From Kribbella italica (GTDB lineage Bacteria; Actinomycetota; Actinomycetes; Propionibacteriales; Kribbellaceae), in assembly GCF_014205135.1 (NCBI RefSeq), contig NZ_JACHMY010000001.1:930001-994000 (forward strand): a stretch of 64,000 nucleotides of DNA, given 5' to 3'. Made by a program: the position numbers and the translations under genes. Shown one piece after another: positions 16,097-25,893 of this stretch (its first letter is position 1; the number at the start of each line of letters is the position of its first letter). The notes beneath the pieces were generated by a model. That model worked only from the letters and a program-made list of their open reading frames with translations, was not told the DNA's origin and searched no databases.

Positions 16097-18430
16097 TCAC
16101 GGGTAGCTGACCACGTTGACGGGGACGGTGCCGGGTGGTGTCACGCCCCCGGTGTCGTTGATGACGTGGGTGATCGTGCCCTGGTAGTTCAGGGACACCG
16201 TGCACAGGCTGTGGAAGCGCACTCCTGCGTTGTTCGGTGCCTCGAACGCGTTGTATGCGCTGACCGAGGGGTTCACGTTGAAGAAGTTGTAGCTTCCCAG
16301 CCCCCAGGCCTCGTGCGAGGTGACGTTGTCGCCGACCTTGTACGCCGCGTAGCCGTTGCGGCCGCTCGGACGGTTCCAGCTCGCTTGGTTCGGTACGTCG
16401 TACGGCATCTCGTTCTGGAAGAAGATCGTCCTCCCGCGCTGGCCGTTCCAGATCACCTGGGTCTTCTGGTAGTGCTCCACGAACAGGCCGGTGGCCAGTA
16501 CGTCGTTGCCGTTGACAATCAACCCGGTGTCGCCGGTGGCCTGGGTCCAGCCCCAGGTGCCGGCGTTGCCGTGGTCGGCGCGCCAGGCCCAGATGTGGTC
16601 GATGATCGTGTGGTTGCTGTTGACGAGCAGGCTCGTCGTCGCGTGGCCGGCGATCGACCCGCCGATCCGGAAGAACACGTCCTGCAGGGTCGTCGGGTTC
16701 GCCGCGTGGTTCGCGGACGAGCCCGAGGGGCCGACGGTCAGCAGCGCCGCGGAGTTCGTCGTACCGGCGTCGAACAGCAGACCCTTGATGCGGACGCCGT
16801 CGACGTCGGCGACCTGCATCGCGTTGACGCCGTTGTCCGGGATCAGCGTGGGGTACCCGATGCCGAGTACGACGGTGTTCGCCCTGGTCACGTTGAGGGT
16901 CTGGTCGAGGTGGTAGATGCCCGGCGTGAAGAACAGGTTGCAGCCCGACGCCAGCGCCGCGTTGATGGTCGACGCGGTGTCGCCGGCCTTGACGACGTAG
17001 AACTGGCTCATCGGGATCGACGTACCGGGGGTTGAGCCTCCTGCCCAGCTCGCGCCGGAGGCGTTGGTGCGCAGGGCGGGGGTGAACACGCGGTACTTGC
17101 CCGCGCTGTCGAGGTAGAGGTACGGCACGTCCCGCGAGACCGGCGTGGTCGCGAGGGTTGTCTCCGGCGGGTTCGGGAACGTGGTCGGTGGCGCGCCCGG
17201 CGTACCGGAGAAGACCATGTTCCAGACGCCACCGGCCCAGCTGCCGAGGTTGCTGTCGCGGGTGTACCACTGCTGCTGCGAGATGGACGCGGTTTGTCCG
17301 GACACCTTGGAGTCGGCGATGTAGCCGCCGCTGGCGAAGCCGTAGCTGGCCGGGTAGAGCTGCAGGTTGCCGCGGATGTCCATCCGGCGGAACGGCGCCG
17401 CCTGCGCGACGGCCCAGCGGTTGGAGCCGCCGATCGGGTTCACGGCCAGGTTCTCCGCGGACCGCCAGAAGTTCTGCAGCGCGACGCCCTGGTCGGACTC
17501 GTTGAACGCGTCGACCGTGATGGCGCCGTTGATGACCACGTCGCCGGGGTTCTGGCCGAGGCCCGCGACCGACGTGTAGTAGCCGACGTCGTCGTGCACG
17601 CTGTACGCGCCGGGCTTGAACAGGTGCGCGATCCGGCGGTTCGCCATCTGCGCGGTCAGGGTGTCCTTCTGGGCGTTGAAGTCGGCGTCGAGCTGCGCCT
17701 GGATGGCGGTCGACGACATGCTCGGGTCGAAGATGCGCGTGTTCGGGCCGAAGTCCGGTACGTCGGGCTGCGTCGTGCAACTGACCTGACCGGTGCCGAT
17801 CGTGTACGTCGCGCCGGCCGCGGGGGAGTCGGCCAGACCGGACTTGATGCCGATCGCGGTGAGCGTGCGCGAGGACGGCACGCTGATCGGTCCGCTGTAC
17901 AGCGGCGACGACGCCGTCGGCGTGGAACCGTCGACCGTGTAGCGAATCGTGGAGCCCGCCGTGGCCGTCGAGATCGTCACCGTTTGCGCGGTCGAGTAGC
18001 TGCCGCCGGCCGGGGAGAAGGTGGGCGCCGCAACTGCCGGCGTGGTCGAGCCGCCGTGGGTGTAGCTGAAGTGCGGGGTGTCGTACTGCGGACCGCTCTT
18101 CTCGTAGGTGAACCAGTAGTCGACGACGGTCCCCGACGACAGCCCGCTGACGGTCTTGCGCCAGGTCCCGCCGCTGAGGTCCATCCGGAAGTTCTGCTGA
18201 CCCTGGCCGGCGACGGTGTAGTGAACGTCGACGTACAGCGCTGCCGTGGTCGGGGTGAAGGCGATCTGGGCCTGGCCCGCGTCGAGCGAGGTGGCCGCCT
18301 GCGTGTAGTCGTCGGCCGCCGTTGCTACGCCACCCACCAGGAGGGTCGAGCAGACGGCCAGGGCCAGGGCGACGACGGCCGCACGCCAGCCGCGACGCCT
18401 TCGGTGATTTCTTGCTGGACTCCGAGACAC
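16097..18430 (-). CDS. Large secreted protein with chitobiase C-terminal-like module and parallel-beta-helix-like region
   Basis: 777 residues with a twin-Arg-rich N-terminus (NHRRRRGWRAAV), a hydrophobic core and a signal cleavage near ATAADD. Residues about 30-110 form a beta-sandwich. A CHB_HEX_C-type module follows (APTFSPAGGSYSTAQTVTIS ... IRYTVDGSTPT). The C-terminal 500 residues resemble pectate-lyase-superfamily/right-handed helix proteins (repeated GVRIKGLLFDAG, NHTIIDHIWAW, GLIVNGNDV). It is probably an extracellular polysaccharide-active protein. GTG 18430 is preferred because GGAGGTGG lies 6 nt upstream. A perfect LacI-type operator lies 35 bp upstream. The catalytic residues are not assigned. 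Confidence 0.75.
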   Translation of the reverse strand: MSRSPARNHRRRRGWRAAVVALALAVCSTLLVGGVATAADDYTQAATSLDAGQAQIAFTPTTAALYVDVHYTVAGQGQQNFRMDLSGGTWRKTVSGLSSGTVVDYWFTYEKSGPQYDTPHFSYTHGGSTTPAVAAPTFSPAGGSYSTAQTVTISTATAGSTIRYTVDGSTPTASSPLYSGPISVPSSRTLTAIGIKSGLADSPAAGATYTIGTGQVSCTTQPDVPDFGPNTRIFDPSMSSTAIQAQLDADFNAQKDTLTAQMANRRIAHLFKPGAYSVHDDVGYYTSVAGLGQNPGDVVINGAITVDAFNESDQGVALQNFWRSAENLAVNPIGGSNRWAVAQAAPFRRMDIRGNLQLYPASYGFASGGYIADSKVSGQTASISQQQWYTRDSNLGSWAGGVWNMVFSGTPGAPPTTFPNPPETTLATTPVSRDVPYLYLDSAGKYRVFTPALRTNASGASWAGGSTPGTSIPMSQFYVVKAGDTASTINAALASGCNLFFTPGIYHLDQTLNVTRANTVVLGIGYPTLIPDNGVNAMQVADVDGVRIKGLLFDAGTTNSAALLTVGPSGSSANHAANPTTLQDVFFRIGGSIAGHATTSLLVNSNHTIIDHIWAWRADHGNAGTWGWTQATGDTGLIVNGNDVLATGLFVEHYQKTQVIWNGQRGRTIFFQNEMPYDVPNQASWNRPSGRNGYAAYKVGDNVTSHEAWGLGSYNFFNVNPSVSAYNAFEAPNNAGVRFHSLCTVSLNYQGTITHVINDTGGVTPPGTVPVNVVSYP

Positions 18431-18464
18431 GGGGTACCACCTCCGGGGCGGAAGAGAGGGCGGA

Positions 18465-18482
18465 TGTGAGAGCGCTCTCACA
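18465..18482. promoter_or_regulatory. LacI-family operator
   Basis: TGTGAGAGCGCTCTCACA is a perfect 18-bp palindrome with the central CG typical of LacI/CcpA/CebR/MalR-type repressors. It lies 35 bp upstream of the secreted polysaccharide-associated gene on the minus strand. The cognate repressor is not in this window. Confidence 0.8.
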
Positions 18483-18597
18483 GGGCGGACTGTAAACCGA
18501 TTCCCTGCGCTGGGGAAGAGTTCGTCCTCATCCGTCCGGAGCGGAGAGCGGCGCCGCCTCGGGCCTTCGCAAGTTCCGCGCTGGACGAGCGGGCGAG

Positions 18598-18640
18598 CGG
18601 CGCCGCCCAGGCCTTGCGCTGGTTGCGCTGGGCGGCGCCG
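18598..18640 (-). terminator. Hairpin downstream of the amylase-pullulanase gene
   Basis: CGGCGCCGCCCAG and CTGGGCGGCGCCG form a 13-bp perfect stem with a 17-nt loop, 10 bp past the stop at 18650. There is no U-run. Confidence 0.65.
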
Positions 18641-18649
18641 TTCTCCTCG

Positions 18650-21600
18650 CTAGCGCTGGACCAGTACGGCGACCGTCCGCGCCGGGACCGCGACGGTGCC
18701 GGTCGTGGCGGTCCAGGTTGTTTGCTTGACGATCGGATCCGAGCCGCCGGCCTGCACCGGTGAGAGCGAGAGGTTCGCGCCGGTGAGGCCCGGGATCTGC
18801 TGGCTGACCGTCGATCCTGTGCTGTTGAAGATCACCACGGCACCCTTGAGGGCCGGGTCGACGTTCGGTCCGGCCGAGTCGTCGATCCGCATCGTGATGA
18901 CGCCCGGGACCGCCGCGGGGGTGCCGCTGAGCGGGAAGCTCACCTTCTGGTTGATCAGGTCGGCCGACCCCAGCCGGAACAGCGGCGTCGAGAACCTGAG
19001 CTTCAGCAGATCGGCCGCAGCCGCGGATGCCGTCGCCACGTCGCCGGCCGTCGGCTTCAACGCGGCGTTGCCGAGCAGCGGTTTCATGAACGACCACTTG
19101 GCCTCGTTGTCCGGCTTCGGCGGCAGACCGCGCCCGAAGCCGTTGTCCGCCCCGGTCCAGTCCAGCTGGTTGAACCAGTCGCCGGAGTCGTACGAGTTCC
19201 GGTCCAGCGACTTGCTGCGCAGCAGATCCGCGCCCGCGTGCCAGAACGACGGCGTCTGCGCCAGCGCGGTCGTTGCCAGCGACAACGTGTTCATCCGTAC
19301 CCGGTCGGCCATCGGCATTGCCGTGGGCAACTTGAAGGTCAGCGAGTCCCACAACGTCTCGTTGTCGTGGGCATCGACATACGTGATGACCTCGTTCGGC
19401 TGATCCGCGTACCCGGCAGGCGATCCGTTGTAGTCCACCCCGTCGCCCCGTACGACGGTCCCGCTGTCCGCGGACCGGAAACTGAACGCCCGCAGGTTCC
19501 CCGCCAGCCCGAGCTGCACCAGGTCGGTGTCGTGCGCCAATCGCTTCGCCTGATCCGCCGGCGACCCGTTGACCGGAGCACCGTTCGGGTCACTCGCCGC
19601 GCCCGATCCGAACCCCTGCACCCGCGGGTCCTCGTCGAACGGCCCGCCACCGCGGACGCCGTCCCGCAGCCGGTCGGAGAACGTCGCGATCCCGGTCCCG
19701 CCGAGGTTGCCCTGCGTCGCCTGCTCGAACAGCGCGCCGTTCGCGACCTCGCCGAAGTTCCAGCCCTCGCCGTACAGGAACACCTTCTTCCCGTCGACGC
19801 CGTCGCGGGCGACGGTCAGCTTGTCCAGCGCGGCGCGGACCTTCAGCATGTTCGCCTTGCTGTGATGGCCCATCAGGTCGAACCGGAACCCGTCGACGCG
19901 GTAGTTGCGCGCCCACGACACCGTGCTGTCGACCATGATCTTCTCGGCCATCGCGTGCTCGGTCGCGATGTTGCTGCAGCACGTCGACGTCTCGACCCCA
20001 CCGGTCGCGTTCAGCCGCTGGTAGTAGCCGGGGACCACCTTGTCGAGCACCGACGTCGGCGCCTGACCGGCGGCCGGCGTGTGGTTGTAGACCTGGTCGA
20101 GCACGACCCGCAGCCCCGACTTGTGCAGCCCGCCGACCATCGTCCGGAACTCCGCGACCCGGCTCAGCCCGTCCTTCCGGACAGCGTACGAGCCCTCCGG
20201 CGCGAGCCAGTGGTACGGGTCGTAGCCCCAGTTGAACCCGTCCTTCGCCGCGACGGCGGTGACGCAGGCCTGCTGCTCCTCCGAGTCCGCCGGGAGCGCC
20301 TTCAGGTCGCACGCGGGCTTGTCCTGCGCGCCTTCCGGGATCGAGGCGATGTCGAATGTCGGCAAAAGGTGCACCGTGTCGAGGCCGGCCTGCGCGAGTT
20401 TGCGCAGATGCTTGGTGCCGGCGCCCTCGTCGGCGAACGCGAGGTAGGTTCCGCGGTGCGCGGCCGGGACCGTGGTGTCGTTGATCGAGAAGTCGCGCAC
20501 GTGCAGTTCGTAGATTGTCGAATCCACCGACCGCGCCAGCGGTGGAACCGGGGTCCGGGACCACAGCGCCGGCTTGCCCGCCGGATCGTCGAGGTTCACG
20601 GCCACCGAGTACGCCGAGTCCGTCGTCAGCGCGACCGAGTACGGATCGGTGACGACGTTGGTCTCCACCTTGCCCGTGCTCGGCGCGAAGACCGTCACCT
20701 CGTACCGGTAGGACGCCCCGGTCGATTGTCGACGATCGTCCGCCGTCCAGGAACCATCCGACGACGGCCGCATCGGCACCCGCCGGCCGCCGATCAGCAG
20801 CGTGACCTTCTGCGCGGTCGGCGCCCACAGCGTGAACCGTGGCACGCCGCCGTGCCACGTCACGCCGTACGAACGTCCGACCGCTGAGTCGTAGAGATCG
20901 TCCAGTACGCCGGGGATCTGCACCCCGGTCGCGTCGAGCAGGCGCCCGGCGTCGTCGTACTGGGCGAGCCCGAGCTGGCCCTTCAGGATCTTGCGCGCGT
21001 CGGCATGGTCGAGCCGCAGCGCGGTGTAGCCCTTCAGCGCCGGGTACTTGGCCAGCACCTTTGTCGACAATCCTGCTGGATCGACCCGCAGGCCGGACGA
21101 CGAGCCGCCGATGTCGTCCGCGTCGACCGCGAGCCCGCCGGTCGGCGACCAGTGCAGCCGCCAGCGCGACCGCTCCGGGTGAGCCACCGGCGGTACGGCG
21201 AGCAGGTCCTTGCCCACCCAGTGCGCCTTCGCCTGCTTGAGATCGGGCTGCGCGCCCGGCTTGGAGGTCGTCACGGTCAGCAGGTGGGTCGCGAGCACGT
21301 ACGAGAACGTGACGACCAGCCCGTCACCGGGAACGGTGATCGGGATGTTCGCGCCGGTCGGGCTCCCGCCTTGGCCGTAGCTCTCGTCGAACGACAGACC
21401 GTGCGCGACCTTCGCCTCATAACTGCCCGCTCCCAACTCGCTCGTCGACCAGGTGAAGGTGCCGTCGCCGTCCTGGTCGGTCAACCAGGGTCGCATGCAG
21501 TCGGGCGACCAGTCGGCCGGGCAGCCCAGCTCGGACTGGAACGAACCGGGCACGGTGACGATCGGGCCCTGTGCGTCCGAGGTGGCGAAGTGCCGGCCGT

Positions 21601-24370
21601 GCTCGTAGTAGAACGTGGTCGGCGTGGCCGGTGCGGTGTAGGAGATGTTCGCGCCGTTGAGGTTGCCGCCGGCACCGTAGTTCTCGTCCCACGTCTTGTT
21701 GATCGCGGCCTTGTACGCGTGCTCACCGGCGGGAACGGTGTACGTGCCCTTCCAGACCTTGTCCTTCGGGTCCAGCGTCAGCTGCGCCTGGTCGCAGTCC
21801 GGTGACCAGTCCGCCGGGCAGCCCATCTCGCTGTTGTGGTCGCCGGGCACGCTCACGTTGGCGGGCTGGGTGACCGGGCCGGTCCCGCCGCCTCCACCGC
21901 CGCCGGGCGGCGGCGGATCGCCGACCACGCCGTACGAGCCGGAGACGGAGTAGTTGCCGGAAGCATCCTTGAGCACGGCCCGGTACTCGAGCAAGGTGCC
22001 CTTGGCAAGCTTCGTCACGTCGTGGAAGACGCGGTACGGCGCGTTGTCGTCGGAGCCGAGTCGTTGCCACGTCGTCGTACCGACCGGGCGGACGCCGTAC
22101 GTGACGGTCACCGGGGTGTTCTCCGGAACCGCGGCGGCGATCTCGGCGCGACCGCCGACGGTCGCGCCCGGCTCGGGCGAGCTCAGGTACACGGCCGGAG
22201 CCTTGGACCGGCGCGGGACCTTCGAGACCGCTTGGTAGACCGTCACGGACAGCGGCGGCTGGGTCAGCGTCGCCCGGCCTTCGCGGTCGGTGACGAACGA
22301 CTTCGTCCCGCCGTACACGGGCCTGAAGACTTTCGACCCGTACGTCGGGATGGTCGCGGTCTTGGCGGTCGTCGCGTTGTTGGACACGACCAGGTATTCG
22401 GTCTTGTCCGCGCCGAGCCGGCTGAACGCGTACAGACCGCCGGCGTTCGACGCGTAGCGGTGAATCTGGGTGCCGTTGCTCAGTGCCGGGTACTTGGCGC
22501 GCAGCTTCTGCAGCGCGGCGATGTGCTTGTACATCGGCGCCTGGGGGTTGAACGAGTCCTTGCTGCCGATTGTCGACGATCCGGTCCCGTCGACGACCTC
22601 GTCGTCGGCGTACTCGGTGGTCTTGGTCGCGAACATGTCCTGCCGCGCGTCCTTGTCGCCGCCCGGGCCGGTGAAGCCCTGCTCGTCGCCGTAGTAGATC
22701 ACCGGCTGGCCGCGGGTCAGGAACATCAGCGAGTGGGCGAGCTTGTCACGCTGCAGGAGTTCCTGACCTGCTGCCCCGGCTTGCTTGAGGAACGTGCCGA
22801 CCCGGCCCATGTCGTGGTTTCCGAGGAATGTCGGCAACTGGTACGCGTTGGAGTCGGCGTCGGTGTAGTAGTCGTCGTTCGCGTAGAGGTCCCTCAGCTT
22901 GGTCGACGGGTCGCCCTTGGCGAACGCGACCGCGTTCTGCTGGAACCCGAAGTCGAGGGTGGCCTGCAGCGCGCCGGAGGTCGTGTATGTCGACATGAAC
23001 TTCGGGTCGGCGTCGAAGACCTCGCCGAACATGAAGAAGTCCTTCGTCCCCTTCGCCTTCGCGGCCTTCAGGACCTCCGGCGAGAACTTCTGCCAGAACT
23101 CCAGGTTCACGTGCTTGACGGTGTCGATCCGGAACCCGTCGATGCCCAGCTCGGCCCAGGCCTTGTAGACGTCGATCATCCCGTCGCGGACCTTCGGCTG
23201 CTCGGTGAACAGGTCGTCCAGCCCGACGAAGTCGCCGTACTCCGCGCTCTCCCCGGCGAAGGTCGAGTCGCCGCGGTTGTGGTAGAGCGTCGGGTCGTTC
23301 AGCCAGGCCGGCTGCTTGACGGTCTCGTCGGCCGGCGTCTTGAAGACCGGCACGTTCGGGAAGCTCGTGTTCGGGTCCAGCGGCGGGAAGGTGTCGCCCC
23401 CGGCGTACTGCTTGTCGTCGAACACGGTGCCCGCGGCATCCTTGTACGGCGACGTCGCCTTCGGGATGTAGCCGTACTGGCCGGACTGGTAGGCGATCAC
23501 GTCCGCGGTGTGGTTGGTGATGATGTCGAAGAAGACCTTCATCCCCTTGCCGTGGGCAAGCTTGATCAGCTTCTGCATGTCCGCGTTGGTGCCCAGGTGC
23601 GGGTCGATCTGGGTGAAGTCGGTGATCCAGTACCCGTGGTATCCGGCGCTGACGTCCGCGCCCGAGCCCTGCACCGGCCGGTTCTTGAACGACGGGGTCA
23701 GCCAGATGCTCGTCGTGCCGAGGGACTTGATGTAGTCGAGCTTCTGCATCACGCCGGCCAGGTCGCCACCGTGGTAGAAACCCTTGTCCGCCGGGTCGAG
23801 CCCGGTGGCGAGCCGGTCGCCGGTCAGGCCGCCGGCGTCGTTCGACTTGTCGCCGTTGGCGAACCGGTCGGCCATCAGGAAGTAGAAACGTTCCTTGGTC
23901 AGGTCCTCGCGCAGGCTCGGGCTCGCGAGCGCCTTGTCGGCCGCGGTCGGCGTCGGCCCGGCCAGATTGACCGGCGCGACGCTGACCACGTGCGTCGTGT
24001 CGTCGTAGCTGAACCGCAGCTTGGCGGGCCCGTCGATTGTCAACGGAATGTTCGCGCCGTTCAGTACGCCGCCGGCGCCGTAGTTCTCGTCCCAGCCGCC
24101 GTTGACGGTCACTTTGTACTCGTAGGAGCCGGCCGGTACGTCGAACACCTTCCCGTACGGCGCCGCCGTACCGAGCGTGCTCGCGGCACACCCCGGGTCC
24201 CAGTCCCCGGCACATCCCAACTCACTCTGCAGCGACCCGGCGAGCGTGATCACCCGATCGGCGGACGGACCAGCGGGCGCGGCGGACGGCGTACCGAGTC
24301 CCACCGCCACCACGGCAATCGCTGTCGCCCCAGCCAGCCAACGAGCACGGTGCATGACGAACCTGAGCAT
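18650..24370 (-). CDS. pulA: Secreted bifunctional alpha-amylase/pullulanase (two GH13 domains, X25 modules)
   Basis: A 1906-residue exported amylopullulanase. After a signal peptide (RARWLAGATAIAVVAVGLG) comes an X25-type starch module (LAGSLQSELGCAGDWDPGC, near 45). A complete alpha-amylase GH13 follows: FYFLMADRFANGD, FFDIITNHT, nucleophile DGFRIDTVKH near 411, acid GEVFDADP near 450, GNHDMGR near 520. Two more X25 modules sit near 840 and 940. The C-terminal half is a pullulanase: YELHVRDFSIND, VVLDQVYNHT, DGFRFDLMGHHS near 1493, GEGWNFGEV near 1535, DAHDNETLWD near 1665. It hydrolyses alpha-1,4 and alpha-1,6 bonds of extracellular starch. ATG 24370 has GGGAGGGG 8 nt upstream. Confidence 0.93.
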   Translation of the reverse strand: MLRFVMHRARWLAGATAIAVVAVGLGTPSAAPAGPSADRVITLAGSLQSELGCAGDWDPGCAASTLGTAAPYGKVFDVPAGSYEYKVTVNGGWDENYGAGGVLNGANIPLTIDGPAKLRFSYDDTTHVVSVAPVNLAGPTPTAADKALASPSLREDLTKERFYFLMADRFANGDKSNDAGGLTGDRLATGLDPADKGFYHGGDLAGVMQKLDYIKSLGTTSIWLTPSFKNRPVQGSGADVSAGYHGYWITDFTQIDPHLGTNADMQKLIKLAHGKGMKVFFDIITNHTADVIAYQSGQYGYIPKATSPYKDAAGTVFDDKQYAGGDTFPPLDPNTSFPNVPVFKTPADETVKQPAWLNDPTLYHNRGDSTFAGESAEYGDFVGLDDLFTEQPKVRDGMIDVYKAWAELGIDGFRIDTVKHVNLEFWQKFSPEVLKAAKAKGTKDFFMFGEVFDADPKFMSTYTTSGALQATLDFGFQQNAVAFAKGDPSTKLRDLYANDDYYTDADSNAYQLPTFLGNHDMGRVGTFLKQAGAAGQELLQRDKLAHSLMFLTRGQPVIYYGDEQGFTGPGGDKDARQDMFATKTTEYADDEVVDGTGSSTIGSKDSFNPQAPMYKHIAALQKLRAKYPALSNGTQIHRYASNAGGLYAFSRLGADKTEYLVVSNNATTAKTATIPTYGSKVFRPVYGGTKSFVTDREGRATLTQPPLSVTVYQAVSKVPRRSKAPAVYLSSPEPGATVGGRAEIAAAVPENTPVTVTYGVRPVGTTTWQRLGSDDNAPYRVFHDVTKLAKGTLLEYRAVLKDASGNYSVSGSYGVVGDPPPPGGGGGGGTGPVTQPANVSVPGDHNSEMGCPADWSPDCDQAQLTLDPKDKVWKGTYTVPAGEHAYKAAINKTWDENYGAGGNLNGANISYTAPATPTTFYYEHGRHFATSDAQGPIVTVPGSFQSELGCPADWSPDCMRPWLTDQDGDGTFTWSTSELGAGSYEAKVAHGLSFDESYGQGGSPTGANIPITVPGDGLVVTFSYVLATHLLTVTTSKPGAQPDLKQAKAHWVGKDLLAVPPVAHPERSRWRLHWSPTGGLAVDADDIGGSSSGLRVDPAGLSTKVLAKYPALKGYTALRLDHADARKILKGQLGLAQYDDAGRLLDATGVQIPGVLDDLYDSAVGRSYGVTWHGGVPRFTLWAPTAQKVTLLIGGRRVPMRPSSDGSWTADDRRQSTGASYRYEVTVFAPSTGKVETNVVTDPYSVALTTDSAYSVAVNLDDPAGKPALWSRTPVPPLARSVDSTIYELHVRDFSINDTTVPAAHRGTYLAFADEGAGTKHLRKLAQAGLDTVHLLPTFDIASIPEGAQDKPACDLKALPADSEEQQACVTAVAAKDGFNWGYDPYHWLAPEGSYAVRKDGLSRVAEFRTMVGGLHKSGLRVVLDQVYNHTPAAGQAPTSVLDKVVPGYYQRLNATGGVETSTCCSNIATEHAMAEKIMVDSTVSWARNYRVDGFRFDLMGHHSKANMLKVRAALDKLTVARDGVDGKKVFLYGEGWNFGEVANGALFEQATQGNLGGTGIATFSDRLRDGVRGGGPFDEDPRVQGFGSGAASDPNGAPVNGSPADQAKRLAHDTDLVQLGLAGNLRAFSFRSADSGTVVRGDGVDYNGSPAGYADQPNEVITYVDAHDNETLWDSLTFKLPTAMPMADRVRMNTLSLATTALAQTPSFWHAGADLLRSKSLDRNSYDSGDWFNQLDWTGADNGFGRGLPPKPDNEAKWSFMKPLLGNAALKPTAGDVATASAAAADLLKLRFSTPLFRLGSADLINQKVSFPLSGTPAAVPGVITMRIDDSAGPNVDPALKGAVVIFNSTGSTVSQQIPGLTGANLSLSPVQAGGSDPIVKQTTWTATTGTVAVPARTVAVLVQR

Positions 24371-24454
24371 CGCGGGTTCCCCTCCCAAGACAGGACAATC
24401 TGCCCGGGACGCTAGCCCGCGCTCCGGACCGGGGGAAGACCTCGAAGGTCGCGC

Positions 24455-25696
24455 TCAGGTCACGGCACGCCACAAGGAGGAGACCGGGAGGGCGGCGATC
24501 GACGGTCCGAACCGCGTCGCCTCCGGTGCGGTGTGCAGCAGGACACCGAAATGGAACCGGTCGCCGAGCCGGTCGGCGAGGTACCGAAGGCCGTGAAGAT
24601 CACGAGCCGACGGCGTGCTCGTCGCCTTGACCTCGATGCCCACCACCCGCCCGTCCGGATGCTCCAGAACCAGGTCCACCTCGGCCCCGTCGCGGTCTCG
24701 GAAGTGCCACAGTGACGGCCGTTCGGTGGACCAGGTGAGTTGTTTGCGGACCTCGTTGGCGACGAAGGTCTCCAGCAGTTGCCCGAAGGGTCCACCTGGC
24801 CTGTCAGTGGTCGACGCGGTGGCTCCGATCAGGTGAGCGGCCAGTCCGGTGTCGGTGAGGACGAGTTTCGGTCGCCGGACGACCTTGCGACTGAGATTGG
24901 TGGACCAGGCAGGGATTCGTTCGATCAGGAAGGCTTGGACCAGCAGTTCGAGATAGCCGTCCACGGTGCGGCTGGGGAAGCCGAGCTCGCTCGCGATGGC
25001 GCTGACGTTCAGCTCCTGACCTGTCCGCGCAGCGCAAAGCCGCAGAAGGCGGGGGATCTCGGCCAGCCGTTCGATGGCGGACAGGTCACGGATCACCGAC
25101 TGGGTGACGGTGGTCAGGTAGCTGTCGAACCAGGCAGGGCGTCTGCCCGGCCGTCGGCTGACGACCTCGGGGTAACCGCCGCAGACGATGCGCTCGACGA
25201 TCTCCTGCCGTGACAGGTCACCGGTGCGGATCAGAGCCGCCGGTTCGTCGAAGACCCGATCGACGAAGGTGTCGGTCAGGCCGTCGAGCTCGCCCTGGGA
25301 GAAGGGCCACAGGTCGATCGTCTCCACTCGTCCGACCAGCGAAGCAGCCATGTCCGGCGCCGACAGCAGCCGGGACGACCCGGTCAGCAGGAAGCGCCCG
25401 GGCCGCCGGTCCCGATCGATGGAAGCCTTGATTGCACGAAACAGCTGTGGTTCGAGCTGTGCCTCGTCGATCACGAAGGTGTCGACCGGCCTACTGACGA
25501 AGTTGCGGGCGTCGTCGCGGGCCGCTTGCCGACTTGCTTCCTCGTCGAGAGTGGCGAAGTCGTGCGATCCGAGGTAACCCAGGCCCTGGGTGAGAGTGGT
25601 CTTCCCGACCTGACGCGGTCCGTTCAGCACGACGACCGGAGTATCGGTCAGGGCGGCTCTCACGACGGTCGTCGCTGCGCGGTCGATCAGGCTCAT
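24455..25696 (-). CDS. AAA_14/DUF4143 ATP-binding protein
   Basis: 413 residues. The Walker A loop is GPRQVGKTT (26-34), the Walker B-like strand is VDTFVIDEAQ, and FLLTGSSRLL is the sensor region. The C-terminal DUF4143 part ends in a restriction-endonuclease-like core: LWHFRDRDGAEVDLVLEHPDGRVVGIEVKAT, with the D/E-x-K pattern of PD-(D/E)xK nucleases. Function is unknown; such genes are scattered in prokaryotes and often look horizontally mobile. ATG 25696 is chosen because TACGAT (25703-25708) lies 6 nt upstream, giving a leaderless transcript. Four regularly spaced repeats begin right behind that -10. Confidence 0.87.
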   Translation of the reverse strand: MSLIDRAATTVVRAALTDTPVVVLNGPRQVGKTTLTQGLGYLGSHDFATLDEEASRQAARDDARNFVSRPVDTFVIDEAQLEPQLFRAIKASIDRDRRPGRFLLTGSSRLLSAPDMAASLVGRVETIDLWPFSQGELDGLTDTFVDRVFDEPAALIRTGDLSRQEIVERIVCGGYPEVVSRRPGRRPAWFDSYLTTVTQSVIRDLSAIERLAEIPRLLRLCAARTGQELNVSAIASELGFPSRTVDGYLELLVQAFLIERIPAWSTNLSRKVVRRPKLVLTDTGLAAHLIGATASTTDRPGGPFGQLLETFVANEVRKQLTWSTERPSLWHFRDRDGAEVDLVLEHPDGRVVGIEVKATSTPSARDLHGLRYLADRLGDRFHFGVLLHTAPEATRFGPSIAALPVSSLWRAVT

Positions 25697-25709
25697 CGAC
25701 ATATCGTAC

Positions 25710-25792
25710 TGCCGATTCGTCGAGGAGGCTGTTGCCGATTTGTCGGATGTCATCCTGCCGATTTGTCGGAGGGGTGCTGCGGATCTGTCGGG
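25710..25792. repeat. Four direct repeats with 22-23 bp spacing upstream of the DUF4143 ATPase
   Basis: Copies at 25710, 25733, 25756 and 25778 follow TGCCGATTTGTCGGA. The middle two are identical and the outer two have substitutions. Each copy contains a small CCGA/TCGG dyad. The roughly two-helical-turn spacing places all sites on one face of the DNA, and the first abuts the -10 of the ATPase promoter, consistent with cooperative repressor binding. Confidence 0.75.
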
Positions 25793-25893
25793 GTCGAGGC
25801 GATGGTGTCGCCGAGCGACTCAGGCGGTGACGAGGCTGGGGAGCGCGATCTCGATCGGGCCGGGCATGGTCAGTTGGAGACGTCGGGCGGCGG

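Noticed and set aside
15670..22580. Additional TTGTCGAC/ACAATC strings in unrelated genes (for example 21060)
   Set aside because: They sit inside coding regions of unrelated function, mostly as half-sites; probably codon-context coincidences rather than members of the GntR regulon.
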